64,000 bases of DNA from Ehretia macrophylla (GCA_037974665.1 CM075778.1:23130001-23194000); one strand, 5' to 3'. Shown: positions 1 to 10,628, numbered from the stretch's first letter. Numbers and translations are program-made. The notes: generated from the letters alone by a model not told the origin.

Positions 1-236
1 AGCGCTGTTCGCGCAGGGGGGTGGGGGGGCGCTGTCGCGCGTAGGGGGGGGTGGGGGGGGCGCTGTCGCGCGCAGGGGGGGGGGGGGGAGGCGCTGTCGC
101 GCGCGGGGGGGGTGGGGGGGCGCTGTCGCGCGCGGGGGGGGGAGGGGTGGGGCTGTGTCGCGTGGTGGGTGGTGGGTGGTGGGTGGTGGGTGGGGGTGGT
201 GCTTGGTGGTGCTTGGTGGTGGTGGGTTGAGGGTTT
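1..236 (+). repeat. G-rich degenerate tandem array
   Basis: A unit of roughly 30-45 bp, made of a gcgctgtcgcgcg core followed by a long G tract with scattered T, repeats about five times and then passes into ggtgggt-type repeats up to about 230. The plus strand has many G runs of four or more and could form G-quadruplexes. No gene is supported here; the reading frames are products of low-complexity sequence. It appears to be the G-rich interior of the Mutator-type element that ends at 447. Confidence 0.8.
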
Positions 237-447
237 GGAAGAGGAAGAAGAAGATAGGGATATTTTGGGTATTTTATTTTTAAGTAAGGGTAGTTTAGTT
301 ATTTTATAAATTTTCTGTTAAAATTTTAACGGTAGGGACCACAATGAGCATGTTTACAAACATTGGGGACCTTTTTGAGCATTTTAAAACAATGGGGATT
401 AAATTGACTTTTGAGTAAACAATGGGGACTACTGCTGCATTTTACCC
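1..447. mobile_element. Right part of a Mutator-type MITE cut by the window edge
   Basis: Positions 318-447 carry phrases such as 'ggggacctttttgagca' and end in a terminus whose reverse complement begins GGGTAAAATGCAGCAG. This resembles in style the termini of the elements at 5020 (GGGTGAAGTACATC), 45570 (GGGTGAATAGTCCC) and 56952 (AGGTAAATAACACC), which have 9-bp TSDs typical of Mutator-like elements. The left terminus and TSD lie outside the window, so the class is inferred by analogy. Confidence 0.5.
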
Positions 448-552
448 GATTGAAACAGCATGCTGACACGATATAATTTCAAGTGTCAAATCAGAATCTT
501 GATATGAATAAACCAATCACTAATGAGCAGTACACTGCTGCCGGCCTTCACA

Positions 553-1011
553 GCTTGTTTGGATTGGCAATATTAAAGGAAAAGAAAGGTTAGAGAGGGA
601 TTTTTTTAATTATTTCTCTTGTTTGAATTGTAATTTTAAAGGAAAAAAAAAGGTTATGGAGGGGTTTTAAAACCTTTTTATTTTTTTTAATGAAAAAGAT
701 TTTATAATCCTTTTAATTTGAAATTTTTTGAAAGGAAAAGAAAGTAAAGTGATAAAAAAGTTTTTTTTATCCTTACATCATTGTTAAAAAAATAAAAAAA
801 GTACTTAAGTAATTTTTTATTTAAAATTAATTTTTTCTTTCATTTCCTTCTCCAATCCAAACAAAAAATTATAAAATTATTTCCCTTCTTTTTCATTATT
901 ATTTTTTTACAAGCCAAACAAAATAATTCATTTCTTTTCCTTTCCTTTATTTTTCTTCCTTCACTTTACTTTCCTTTCCTTTCCTTTCCCTCTTGAAATC
1001 CAAACAGGGGC
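553..1011. mobile_element. Candidate foldback MITE with TTTGGATT ends
   Basis: The left end reads gcttgtttggattgg and the right end, reverse-complemented, reads gcccctgtttggattt. Inward of these, the GGAAAAGAAAGG-rich left arm is complementary to the CTTTCCTTTCC-rich right arm. No clean TSD was found, so the exact ends and superfamily are uncertain. Similar TTTGGATT-ended sequences occur at 3408-3790 and 44547-44845. Confidence 0.45.
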
Positions 1012-1605
1012 TTAGAGCTGTTCGTAATTATCTCACCAGTATTTAAGCAGAACCTTTTATTTTTCTCCTTAATTAGTATTTAAGTAGAATCGTACTTACT
1101 CTTAAAATAATTAACTTAAGTTAATGAAGGAGAAAAATATTCTGTTAGTTTAATCGATAGTCAACCTAAGAGATATATAATATAGGCTTCACATGTGTAG
1201 ACCCATTTTAATGTGAGTGAAACTAATGGTCAATCAAACTGATCGAAAAATGACTTAAAAGAAAGTTCAAACTACAAAAGGCCCCAAGATGGTACACAAC
1301 TCATGTAAATAAATCTTCCCATGACGTTATAAATAAAATTTAATAATGATAAATTAATAATACAACTATAATAAAAAAAATTTACAATTTATAATATTAT
1401 AATATTATAAACGAATATAAAATGTCCACATTATTTTACTACCACATTTATTTCCCCCCTCCTCACATGAACGCCTACCAAGTTTGATGACAAGCCTTGT
1501 ACCGTGTCACTACCATATTTGCCACCTATGACTTTACTACAACACCTCTGTGCACACTCTCATGGACAACAGGACAAGAACAAGAAGGTACCCACGTTTG
1601 TTGCT
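1012..1605. other. Intergenic, no gene seen
   Basis: A/T-rich sequence with no supported coding region, RNA gene or repeat beyond short homopolymers. The region before 1606 includes the 3' part of the unrecognised minus-strand reading frame described at 1526-1765. Confidence 0.6.
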
Positions 1606-1765
1606 GAAGTCCAACAGTTACTTCCATTGTTGTAGGGAAAGACGCTGAGAGTATCTCCATTTTTACACCTGGATAATCTTCTGAGTTTGCATCAAATGTG
1701 ATTGGTTTTGTAGGCACCGCCATCAACATGGTTTGTTGAGCTCGCAAGAACCAATCAATAATCAC
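1526..1765 (-). pseudogene. Unrecognised coding-like fragment, 79 codons
   Basis: A minus-strand reading frame with fairly normal composition; its core around AVPTKPITFDANSEDY overlaps a segment duplicated at 3095-3380. In the second copy the frame is broken just after the equivalent of FDANS, although DNA similarity continues. A more diverged copy with a lost frame suggests this was once an exon or a transposon-encoded segment, but I do not recognise the family. There is no visible splice context that would extend it with confidence. It may equally be a chance frame inside a non-coding repeat. Confidence 0.3.
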
Positions 1766-1875
1766 AAAGATTCTTTTCTAGACTTACGGACTTGTTAAAT
1801 TAAAACTTTTGAATGCCAATCTTTGTTTTGATAGCGCTTTCTCCATTATTCTGGGACTATGAAGCACGTTTTATC
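1606..1875. repeat. Direct repeat pair A, copy 1 (about 270 bp)
   Basis: Begins aagtccaacagttacttcca and runs to gaagcacgtttta; the same order of sequence is found at 3095-3380 with small indels and substitutions. Shared blocks include ttggttttgtaggcaccgcc and aatcaataatcacaaagatt. The copies are about 1.5 kb apart in the same orientation. Confidence 0.8.
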
Positions 1876-2082
1876 GGACAGCCATAGTGATAAACTTTTC
1901 AAATCACTTTATTATAACTGCATTAACAGATTAATACTGTTCTATTTTACCCGATATTGTTAGATAACTTGAAGTTCTATTTTAAAACTAATTTTGTTAG
2001 TTGGAGTATCCCATAATTTTATATACTGATTTTTAATGTTTTGATTTATTCATATAGGATAATTAGATTATCAACGCAATAG

Positions 2083-2184
2083 AACTTTAATACATCTAAA
2101 TGTGGGTAATACAATTTGGACTTGTTGAAAGCACAAGCCCAAAGATGTACCCATCAAATATGCCTGGGCATGAGGTAATCTTGC
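2083..2184. repeat. Direct repeat pair B, copy 1 (about 100 bp)
   Basis: Contains tacatctaaatgtggg, ttggacttgttgaaagcac and gaggtaatcttg; an imperfect copy in the same orientation lies at 2420-2526. No coding signal. The pair sits between the two copies of repeat A, so this interval has been duplicated or rearranged more than once. Confidence 0.65.
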
Positions 2185-2419
2185 TGATTCCCTGCAAGGA
2201 CAAAATAATGAAATTCAAAACAGACCATAAGAGTTTGATTTTCCTATTTTTCTTTGGGCACCACTTTACAGATTTGAATTTTCTCAACGTTATAATGATA
2301 ATTTTTTTTTTAATAATGTTGAATTATTCAAATTATTTTATAACAATTGCATAAATAATTTATTACTAGTGAATCTTGTGAGACCTCGTAATGTCTGAAG
2401 GGATCCGAATAGAGATACA

Positions 2420-2526
2420 AATTTAACAAGTCTACATGTGGGCCTTAGAATTTGGATTTGTTGAAAGCACCAGACACGAGATATACCCCGATTGAATGAG
2501 CCCGGACGAGGTGTAATCTTGTTGGC
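2420..2526. repeat. Direct repeat pair B, copy 2
   Basis: Contains tctacatgtggg, ttggatttgttgaaagcac and gaggtgtaatcttgttgg, matching 2083-2184 with scattered substitutions. Confidence 0.65.
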
Positions 2527-3094
2527 ATGTTTGGACTAAGTTTTGTCTTAATAGTGAAATTTTAACTTTTCAAGTGTAGAGCATCTGACAGTAGAATTTT
2601 AGTTAGAAATATTATTGAATAAAATTCATTAAGTATTTGGCCTATGTTGGACAATGAGACTTTTAGAAATTTGAGGACAATGTTGACTTTAAAAAATATG
2701 GGGATATATTTGAGAAAGAGAAAAGAAAAACAGATTTTCGCATTATGTAAAAATAGTTTTGCAAAAGTCTTGTTTGAGAAACTCCAATTTGGGTCTTTTC
2801 ATTTTTTAACTTTTTTCAACTTCAACTTTTACCTAAAAGCTCTTTTAAAAATTGACCAAACAAGTTAGTTTTATATTTTAAACTCATAGAAAGTGTTTTT
2901 GAAGGTCTAAAAATTAAGACAAACAGATCCTAAAAAGTGAAATCCTAAACAAACTATATGAAATTGATACTCTTTCTTAATCAAAGGTATTTTATATCTT
3001 CATACTCCATAAATATAGTATCTCTATATGAAAAATATTTTCTCCTATAAATATTTTTCATCACTAAGTTATTTTACGACAAACAAACGGAGTT
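2527..3094. other. Intergenic; possible isolated MITE terminus at its right edge
   Basis: A/T-rich DNA with no supported gene. Positions about 3070-3091 (ttttacgacaaacaaacgga) resemble the right terminus of the Tourist-like element at 53436-54025, but no matching left end was found nearby. Confidence 0.4.
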
Positions 3095-3380
3095 AAGTCC
3101 AACAGTTACTTCCATTGTTTTAAAGAAAGATGCTGTATCTCCGTTTTTACACCTTGCTAGTCTTTTGTGAGTTTGCATCAAATATGATTGGTTTTGTAGG
3201 CACCGCCCTCAACGTGATTTGTTGAACTGGCAAGTGCAAATCAATAATCACAAAGATTCTTTTGATAACGGACTTGTTACAATTAGTATTCTTTTGCCAA
3301 AAAACAGAGAATAAAACAAGCCAATCTTCTTTTGATAGCGGGCACCCAACTATTCTGGACTACTCAGCACGTTCTATTGT
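3095..3380. repeat. Direct repeat pair A, copy 2
   Basis: Second copy of 1606-1875. The reading frame seen in copy 1 on the minus strand is interrupted here by a stop, so this copy is non-coding. Confidence 0.8.
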
Positions 3381-3407
3381 ATTTAATAGTGGTCAACGAG
3401 ACTAAGA

Positions 3408-3790
3408 GTCTGTTTGGATTGAGGAGTTTGGGAAAGATGATTGGATTTTGAGGATTTTTTAAATTATTTCTCTTTTTTGAATTGGAAAAGTTTTGGGGTA
3501 GTTGAACTACAGGAGATTTTGGAAAATTATTATTGAGTTGATTTGTAATCACCCCAAATTGGAGTGATTTGAACTAAATTTGGGGTGAATTGAATTAAAT
3601 TATTAAATAATATCTATATTACCCTTCTTAGTTTTATAAAATTACACTTGTACATTTATAAAGGAATAAAAATTACTATTCTTATAAAACTTATACTTTC
3701 TTTTCATTTTCTTTCCAATCTAAATAGAGAATACACATAATCATTTATTAATCCTACTTTTATAATTTTACTAAATACAAACAAGATTCA
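3408..3790. mobile_element. Candidate MITE with TTTGGATT-like ends
   Basis: Left end tctgtttggattgagg; right end, reverse-complemented, tcttgtttgtattt. The pairing is weaker than for 553-1011 and no TSD was confirmed. Sequence to about 4090 is A/T-rich with no gene. Confidence 0.3.
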
Positions 3791-4102
3791 TAATGATATT
3801 TTTAATCAATTTAGTTTTTTTTATTTTTTAAAAATTTTAATTTAGTCCTTATTTTTTTTAAAAAAAAATCTTTTATTTGGGGATTAAATTAATTTTTTTT
3901 GAAAAATAGTATGAATTAAATTGACTAATTTTAAATAATATAAATTATTTTAAATTATTTTTGTAAATATTAAAAATTAATATAATTTTTTTAAAAATAT
4001 TAAAAATTAACTTAGAAAAATTGTATAACAATAGAAACTATATTCATAATTTACCTTTACTGGTACAAGGGGCTAGTTATGACTAACGGTCAGTCAGAGG
4101 CA

Positions 4103-4317
4103 GTGATGAAATTGGATTTTTTTTTTTTTTTTTTGGTTTTCTATTTTTTTTGTCGGTGTGATGAAATTTTTTTTTTTTTGGTCGAAGGTGTGAGGAAATT
4201 AGATGACCATTGACTTGTATGATGGATTTTTTTTTTTTTTGTCAAAGACTTGTATGATGGATTAACTTCAAACTCTTATCATTTTTTTTTTTTTTGGTCG
4301 GGTCAAATTCTTATCAT
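4103..4317. repeat. Cluster of four poly(T) micro-insertions with TSDs
   Basis: Four short T-tract inserts, each bracketed by direct repeats of the host sequence. (1) gtgatgaaatt at 4103-4113 and 4158-4168 flanks a T-rich insert. (2) ggtgtgatgaaatt at 4155-4168 and ggtgtgaggaaatt at 4187-4200 flank T(11)GGTCGAA. (3) gacttgtatgatggatt at 4212-4228 and 4247-4263 (17 bp, exact) flanks T(12)GTCAAA. (4) tcaaactcttatcat at 4268-4282 and tcaaattcttatcat at 4303-4317 flank T(13)GGTCGGG. On the opposite strand the inserts read as ...GACC-A(n), i.e. a short tail followed by poly(A). Confidence 0.8.
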
Positions 4318-4334
4318 CAACACTCTTCTTTTCT

Positions 4335-4743
4335 GCCTCTATTTATCATGTCTGTGGTGAAAGAAACAAGAGAGTCGCGGTGAAACACACAAGTGAGTTA
4401 ATAGCAGGGGTGAACGCAGAATTTTTATTCAATAAGAGTTAAATGAAATTTTTAGTTTAAAAATATTTTTAAAGTACACATATTTTTTTTATAAAAAAAA
4501 GATTGAGTTGAGTGGGGAGCGTAAGATAGCTCCACCCACAGTCAATAGGAACAAAATTAGAATTGAAGGAAAATATAGTAGTATTACCTTAGTAGTGATA
4601 TATTAGAATTTTGATGGCACTCAGCTTTGAAATTAATTTTAAATCGTGACTTGTTGTAGCAATTTTGTCCAGATTTATTCTAGATGCAAAGAGTATAGTT
4701 GAGTTTAATAGAATCAGTTTTATTAAACTCAACCATACTCTTT
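4335..4743. repeat. Tandem duplication C, copy 1
   Basis: Begins gcctctatttatcatgtct and continues through gaatttttattcaataagag and gatagctccacccacagtca. The whole stretch is repeated from 4744 with a few percent change. This copy keeps the empty target site (gatatatta, 4597-4605) for the MITE that interrupts copy 2. No coding signal. Confidence 0.85.
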
Positions 4744-4745
4744 GC
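4686..4745. repeat. Near-perfect 25-bp inverted repeat at the duplication joint
   Basis: Arm 4686-4710 and arm 4721-4745 are complementary over 25 bases with one mismatch, leaving a 10-base loop. The right arm runs into the first bases of tandem copy 2. Most of the left arm is absent from the matching place in copy 2 (about 5577-5593), so the palindrome is specific to the joint. Confidence 0.8.
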
Positions 4746-5593
4746 CTCTATTTATCATGTCTACGGTGAAAGAAACGAGAGAGTCATAGTGAAAGACACA
4801 AGTGAGTCAATGGCAGGGATGAATGCATAATTTTTATTCAATAAGAGTTTAATGAAATTTTTAGTTTAAAAATATTTTTAAAGTACACTCATTTTTTTTA
4901 TAAAAAAAAAAAAAATTGAGGTGAGTGAGGAGCGTAGGATAGCTCCACCCACAGTCAATAGGAACAAAATTAAAATTGAAGGAAAATATAGTAGTAATAC
5001 CTTAGTATTTGATATATTAGGGTGAAGTACATCAAACCCCCTTATACTTTAGCGGAAGTGCATAACACCCCTCTATAGTTTAAAAATCCCCTGAGTTAGT
5101 CCTTATAGTTTTTCAAAAGTGCACAATACCCCCCTACCGTTAAAAAATCCGTTAAATTTAACGAAGAGTGTACTTCACACGCGTTAAGTGAGATTTTTTT
5201 TTTTAATTTTTAACGAATTTATTTATTAAATAATTATATGAATTGACCAAATTACCTTTTTTTTGGCCTAAACAAAAGAGGAAATAACAAAAGAGAGAAA
5301 TGAAAAAAAAAAAAGAGGGTATTTACGTCTTTTTTACAAAATTCGTTAAATATGATGGATTTTATAACTGTAGGGGGTGTTGTGCACTTTTAAAAAATAT
5401 AGGGATTAGTTCAGGGGGTTTTTAAACTATAGGGGGGTGTTGTGCACTTTTGCTAAAGTATAAGGGGGTCTGGTGCACTTCACCCGATATATTATAATCT
5501 TGATGGCACTAAGCTTTGTAATTAATTTTAAATCGTGACTTGTTGTAGCAATTTAATCCGGATTTATTCTAGATGCAAGTTTAATAGAATCAT
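4744..5593. repeat. Tandem duplication C, copy 2, split by a MITE
   Basis: Second copy of 4335-4743, interrupted by the 466-bp element at 5020-5485. After the element, homology resumes with gatggcactaagctttg and ends near ctagatgcaag. Confidence 0.85.
5020..5485. mobile_element. Mutator-type MITE, 466 bp, TSD GATATATTA
   Basis: Long terminal inverted repeats: the left end gggtgaagtacatcaaaccc pairs with the right end ctggtgcacttcaccc and homology extends inward over about 130 bp, including ttatactttagc and gtgcacaacacccc-like blocks. The 9-bp TSD gatatatta is at 5011-5019 and 5486-5494; a single copy of the site is kept in the empty tandem copy at 4597-4605. A 9-bp TSD with long inverted repeats is the hallmark of Mutator-like elements. 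It has no open reading frame, so it is non-autonomous. Confidence 0.9.
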
Positions 5594-5935
5594 TTTTTTT
5601 AGGCTTTAGTTTTTGTTTACTTTTTGTACCAAATACATATATATAGGTAAAGCTCGTATTAAATCCTTTCATTGGGTGTTCTTCTAAAGTCATGCTAAAA
5701 TCATAATCGTCCAAGTAATGCTTTTGATTTAGGTTATATTTTGGTATGATACTTATGTGGAGGAACTGGGTACTATTCCATTTTCCTTCCCCTCCTTTTT
5801 ACTTCTAAGCAAATTAGTCGAAGTAGACATTGACATTCATTTTACTTATACTCCACGAACCAAACATGGTGTTAGATTACAATCTATTGGTGTACTTGTT
5901 TATCGAACATTCAAAATATAGTGCAATGGAATAGG

Positions 5936-5955
5936 GGTGGAGTCAGGATTAGAAT

Positions 5956-5991
<36 letters not shown>
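5936..5991. mobile_element. hAT-like terminus followed by a 33-base G run
   Basis: aggggtggagtcaggatt resembles hAT-type ends (CAGGGGCGGAGCCA-like) and the left end of the element at 45599. Positions 5959-5991 are an uninterrupted run of 33 G. No matching right terminus was found before 7 kb, so only one end can be supported. Run length is likely to be unreliable in any assembly. Confidence 0.4.
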
Positions 5992-5993
<2 letters not shown>

Positions 5994-6130
5994 GAATTTT
6001 ATTTTTTGTATAGTGTTTTTTAGATTTGTAGATCAATTTTTACGATTTTATTTTTTTACACACACATATATATACCTTTTAACTTGAAATTTGCAAGAAG
6101 ATATAGTGTAATAAAGTTGAGATTTGCAGA

Positions 6131-6360
6131 GAGATTTTGAGAATAAGATAAAGATGATGTTAGTTTTGTTTTGTTTTTTTTTAAAAAAAAGTGCAACAGC
6201 TTTTAAGTTTGTTTCCCGCAACTTACAACTAGGCTAATAGCAAAAAAGGGAGATTTTGAGAATAATATAAAATGATGTTAGTTTTGTTTTTAAAAAAAAA
6301 AAAGTGCAACAGCTTTTAAGTTTGTTTCCCGCAACTTACAACTAGGCTAATAGTAAAAAA
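6131..6360. repeat. Tandem duplication D, two units of about 115 bp
   Basis: Unit 1 (6131-6249) and unit 2 (6250-6360) share gagattttgagaata, gatgttagttttgttt, and a block from gtgcaacagcttttaagttt to aactaggctaatag. They differ by a few substitutions and by homopolymer length. Sequence just after (ggtggttcgaactc) resembles a tRNA-type B box, but no matching A box at proper spacing was seen, so no SINE is called. Confidence 0.85.
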
Positions 6361-7124
6361 TACAACATGCAACCTGGTGGTTCGAACTCAAGTCATCCAC
6401 GTGAACAAACTTATAACCTAACAACTAAGCTAATTGATATCTTGTGAATTTTAACAACTTTTATGATATTTATTAGGGGGCCAAATCTAATTTTTTTTAA
6501 AAAATACATTAAATATTAAACACTTTACCCTCAAAAGTTGGGTAAACTAGTTGGGTAGCGACTTTTTATAACTAAAAATCACAAGTTCAAACTTATGCGC
6601 TCTTATCATAAATATTTTATTACTTTTGTCTCACTTGGAGTACGCACACAAAATTTATAATCTTAAAGTAAATTGAATAAGAGCTTATTAAATGTGAGTT
6701 CCTCATCATAAAAAATAAAAATAAAAATAGCTCAATACTTCTTGTTGGACTGAAAAATTGGAGGTTGTCAGCTTAGAGGATCCAAATTGACAAAGGCCCA
6801 AAAGCTAAGCTCTATTTTTTTTTTTTTTTTTTGACAAGAGCACTCATGCTCTATATGATACTATTATGTAATGGTATCCCACTTGCAGCCCGTATCTATC
6901 ACTTGTAGTACTAAATTTTATGATACCCAATAAGCTTTCATCACCCTGCACAATCGATTTCATTAGACGAAAGATGATATGTTTGATGTGATTTTTGCTC
7001 TCTCTGTGTCTCTATATACACCGTGAACGTGAGTTAAGTAGTTTGGAAATTAAAATCAATAAAGATGCAGGAAGTAAGTGGATGCAAAATATTTCTCAAA
7101 CTAATATATACGATATTATAACAA
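6361..7124. other. Intergenic, no gene seen
   Basis: A/T-rich DNA. A T(18) tract followed by gacaagagcactcat near 6818-6850 lies between two gctctat copies and may be one more micro-insertion, but the repeat is too short to be sure. Confidence 0.5.
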
Positions 7125-8008
7125 GGTATTTGGTTCACGGATTAATTTTTCATTCCTAAAAATAACATGTCATTGTCAAAAATGTAATTAAAATTATTTG
7201 GTACGTTAAAAATATACTTAGAAATATTTTTTTCTTGTTATGTTTGGTTATACTCAATATTCCTAGGTATTTTGAGCATTTTTTCAAAAATATCCCTAAC
7301 TCAAAAAACAAAATGAGAATAAAACGTATACAAATAACGAAACATTTTGTATATTTTGCTAATACACGAGCAAAAAAATGTTTAAAGTATTCATACAAGT
7401 AAATAAAATTTATTTTATATTTGTAAAATTTAACTTTACATTACAAAAATGAGAAACTTAAATTTATTGTATTAAAATTTTTTGAAAATTTAAAACTTAA
7501 AAAAAAAAATATTAATTTTTATTTTTAAGTTTTAAATTTTTATTTATTTCATTTTATTTTATATTTTAATTTTCTAAATATTTTATTTTTTTAAATTTCA
7601 TCTTATTTGAAATTTTAATTTAATTTATTTTTTGTTATATCTTTTTTATTTTTTAATTTTATTTTATATTATTATTTTTAATTTTATTTTATTTTATTTT
7701 ACTTTATTATTTATTTTATTTTATTCTATTTTTATTTTTATTTATTCTTTGAATTATTTTATTTTATTTATTTTATTTTTTTATTTTTTTAAGATATGTA
7801 TTTGTGTCTTTTGCTTTCTTCAAAACATTCCACAACTTGAAAATGCAAGATTCTTTCACAGTCCACTTCCTAGTCATTAAAAGACATTAATGACTAGGAG
7901 ATGATCTAAATCCCTCACATGGGAATAGAAATTGAGCAAATCATGAAAATATTATATTCCCATAAATGTGATACTCCCAGAAACATTTTTTATTCAGTGA
8001 ACCAAATA
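7125..8008. mobile_element. Candidate A/T-rich MITE-like element
   Basis: Left end ggtatttggttcacgg and right end tgaaccaaatat are inverted matches. The inner left side (aaatattttgagcat-like) and inner right side (aattgagcaaatcatg) also share weak complementarity. The core, about 7500-7800, is almost pure T/A (ttttatttta repeats), and the apparent reading frames there are low-complexity artefacts. No TSD was confirmed. Confidence 0.4.
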
Positions 8009-8166
8009 TGATAATAGCAAATTTCATACTTCTCATTCTTAAGAATCTTGTGAGATTACGCGACCAAACTCCCCCTAAGAGATTTTGTGAATTTGTAGCC
8101 CACAACTCAAAAAGTAGTTACACTCTAGTAGTTAGAAAAATCCCCAAAAACACTCATATTCCATCG

Positions 8167-8204
8167 GCGCATGTTAGACGCATGTTAGCAAGTCTAACAT
8201 GCGC
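8167..8204 (+). repeat. Perfect 13-bp hairpin in the LINE 5' leader
   Basis: gcgcatgttagac at 8167-8179 pairs exactly with gtctaacatgcgc at 8192-8204 around a 12-base loop. It lies about 40 bases after the LINE start. The role is unknown; it could structure the 5' end of the LINE RNA. Confidence 0.7.
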
Positions 8205-8249
8205 ACAACCCTTCTGCAAACACTTTTCTACCCAAACCCTAGTAGCCAC

Positions 8250-10628
8250 TGTAACGTCCCGATTCCTCACGAGACCGGGACTCCTATTTATCATGCTATT
8301 CTCACCCAATTCCAAACCCTGGGTACGAAATTTAGGAAAAAACGGACAGAGTTTCCTCTATATATAGGACTATCAAAAACCTGTAAGTAGCAAGTATAAT
8401 CACAATATAACACCCCAACTTCAATTGTCCAACTTCTTCCAGTCTCAAGGCCATCCGAGCCTTAGACAAAATATAATCATACAAGCAGGCAAATAAAAGA
8501 CAATAAAATCTATATTTCGCTATTACATGCCAACTGCTCTATCAAACCATATAAGTTCTTAATTTAATTACTATCCAACAAGCTGTACAAAGTACATACA
8601 AGACTTTTAAAGGGTTTCAAAACAGTACAAAATATACACCAAGTTCCATCTTCACAATAGTTTCTAACCACAGCAGGATAAGCAACCAACAGCACGACAT
8701 ACAAGGTAGTTATTCTAACTGCACCTGTAACATGTTAAATTGAGGAATGAGTAACCAAAGTTACCCAGTGAGAGAGGTGATGCAGCATACTGGGGCGTGT
8801 AATATGATATGCAAACACAATAAGTCATATATATATAACATAAAACAACAATATTAAATAACAAGTGATTAACCACATTAAAAAGGATACGGTTCCACTT
8901 CAAGTCTTCAATCTCGGACCACGAGCCACGAACTTCACGCTAATGCTGGCAAACCCATACACCAACAAGTTGGGATACTCCAGATGTATCCCGATCCTAC
9001 GACCCTTTCTCCTGAGGTAGGTCCATGCCTAGTAGGTGAACCACGCCTCTGGGGTAGTGAAGTATGCCTCAACGAGAAGGGAATAGGCACCATGGTAGTC
9101 GAGGGAGCACGGCAAGCCCGATACCGCCCGTGTTTCTCGATGCTATCATGTCCGAAAAGGTTGCGCAACCCCGAGACAAGTCACAGGCAATCAAGATATC
9201 ACATAACACGTAAGAGGGTCGACAAAGTAGGCCGCCCTCACATATAAGCACAATATATGTTTACAATAGTACGAAATAGCTTTATAGTACCAAAAGTAGC
9301 AATCAACATGACTTTTACTCACAATCAATTCAAATAACTTTATTATACTTTAGATAGTCAATACAATGCAAGACAACTCAACAACAAGTTCCAAATGCAA
9401 CAAGAATGGCTAAAAATTACTTTTTCCATTTCTTTAACCAAGATTTCTTTCTCCTATGCACGTTTCAAGGTTTCCAAACCACATCCTAATCATACTATAT
9501 TCTTAATTAAGCCCATAGACACCTATTAAAATCATAAAAACTCATTTTAGAAGCAAAAGTTCGGGAAGGCCCCGAACGGGTTTGAACTACAATTATACTA
9601 ACCGAACCCCATTTTCACATAACGAAGGCACCAAAAGTGCTTCCTTAGCTCAAGGATACCCAAACCATAGCCCAAACTTGCCCGGATTGCTCAACGAGAA
9701 AAGTCCCCTTTTTAAAGTCGACTAATTACGCAATTTAGCTCGGTTTTGGTTGATTCAACTTCACGTGACTTTTCAACAAGCTTTACTAGGGCCTAGAGCA
9801 TCTATTTGAAGTCTCAATTCAAGCTAATTAGAAACTTCATTCAAAACCCTAACAACAAGCACTATTCATCATATTCTTTGTCAAAATTCAAGCTTCTAAC
9901 CATGGTTTATGCTATCAAGCTTTAAAAGTCTACTCTATAGACTCTAATAAACACATATTAAGCATTTATAACAAGTATTATAACTATAATCAACAAATCA
10001 ATAATTTCAATATATAAGCATAAACTTTGAAAGTTATAAAAATGTAACTCCCTCACTTGTATGAAGATGTAGGCAAGGTGGTGAAGCTCCTAGGTGCTCT
10101 AGAATCCTCCCTAAGCAAGCCAAGAGCTCAACTCCAAGGTTTGATGAAGAAATTCTCCTCCTATGCCATTTTCGGATTTGCTACAGTAATTCCAGCTTTT
10201 GCACTCTTTTTTTTTTTGCTCTTATTATATTATATAAGTAATAAACTAAGGAAATAATGGATTAGGTTAGTAAATTGGGTCTAATTAAACATATTTAAGG
10301 GTCTAATAAAAGTCAAAAGTCTAGCTAATTCACTAGAAGCCCAAATAAAAATTCTACAAAAAGTTACTATTCTTTCGTAACACTATTCATTCAAAACGAA
10401 AACTATTTTCTAAATGCATACTCCCAACATTAAATACACAAAATAATATTTTTCACATTCCTCCTATATGATATGTGACAGGATAAAAATACAGTTTCAG
10501 AAAAATTAAACAGTAAATTTTCCTTATGAATAGTGTCTTATGCTAAAAATTGAATAAATGTACATTTAGTGCTCAAATAAGACATTCAACAATTTAAAAT
10601 GAATATGAAGAGGTTCTCGGTTGCCACA
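8250..10628 (-). mobile_element. Solo LTR, 2379 bp, TSD GCCAC
   Basis: Starts TGTAACGTCCCG and ends GGTTGCCACA, giving the TG...CA ends of an LTR, with the 5-bp TSD gccac at 8245-8249 and 10629-10633. No gag-pol lies inside. The sequence is related to the longer LTR at 16896-20682 (shared blocks: a gatccctcacaagaccgg-like start, aaggccatccgagccttag, ggatactccagatgtatcc, gatcctacgaccc). Long LTRs of this sort are usual for some Ty3/gypsy lineages; the lineage is not assigned. Minus orientation is suggested only because the phrase gtgagggagtt, seen in plus orientation in the LTR at 62708, is reversed here. Confidence 0.9.

Noticed and set aside
112-309. Glycine/tryptophan-rich reading frame in the G-rich array
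   Set aside because: Composition is dictated by the G-rich repeat; no start context or domain.
3029-3091. Second Tourist-like element
   Set aside because: Only one terminus-like sequence is present; no partner or TSD.
4103-4317. CRISPR-like alternation of repeats and spacers
   Set aside because: The repeats are host target sequence that differs from site to site, and the inserts are poly(T); this is a plant genome and the pattern fits target-site duplications.
6361-6400. tRNA-derived SINE suggested by ggttcgaactc
   Set aside because: No A box at the proper distance, no poly(A) end and no TSD were found.
7632-7880. Phenylalanine/isoleucine-rich frame
   Set aside because: Encoded by a ttttatttta repeat; low complexity only.
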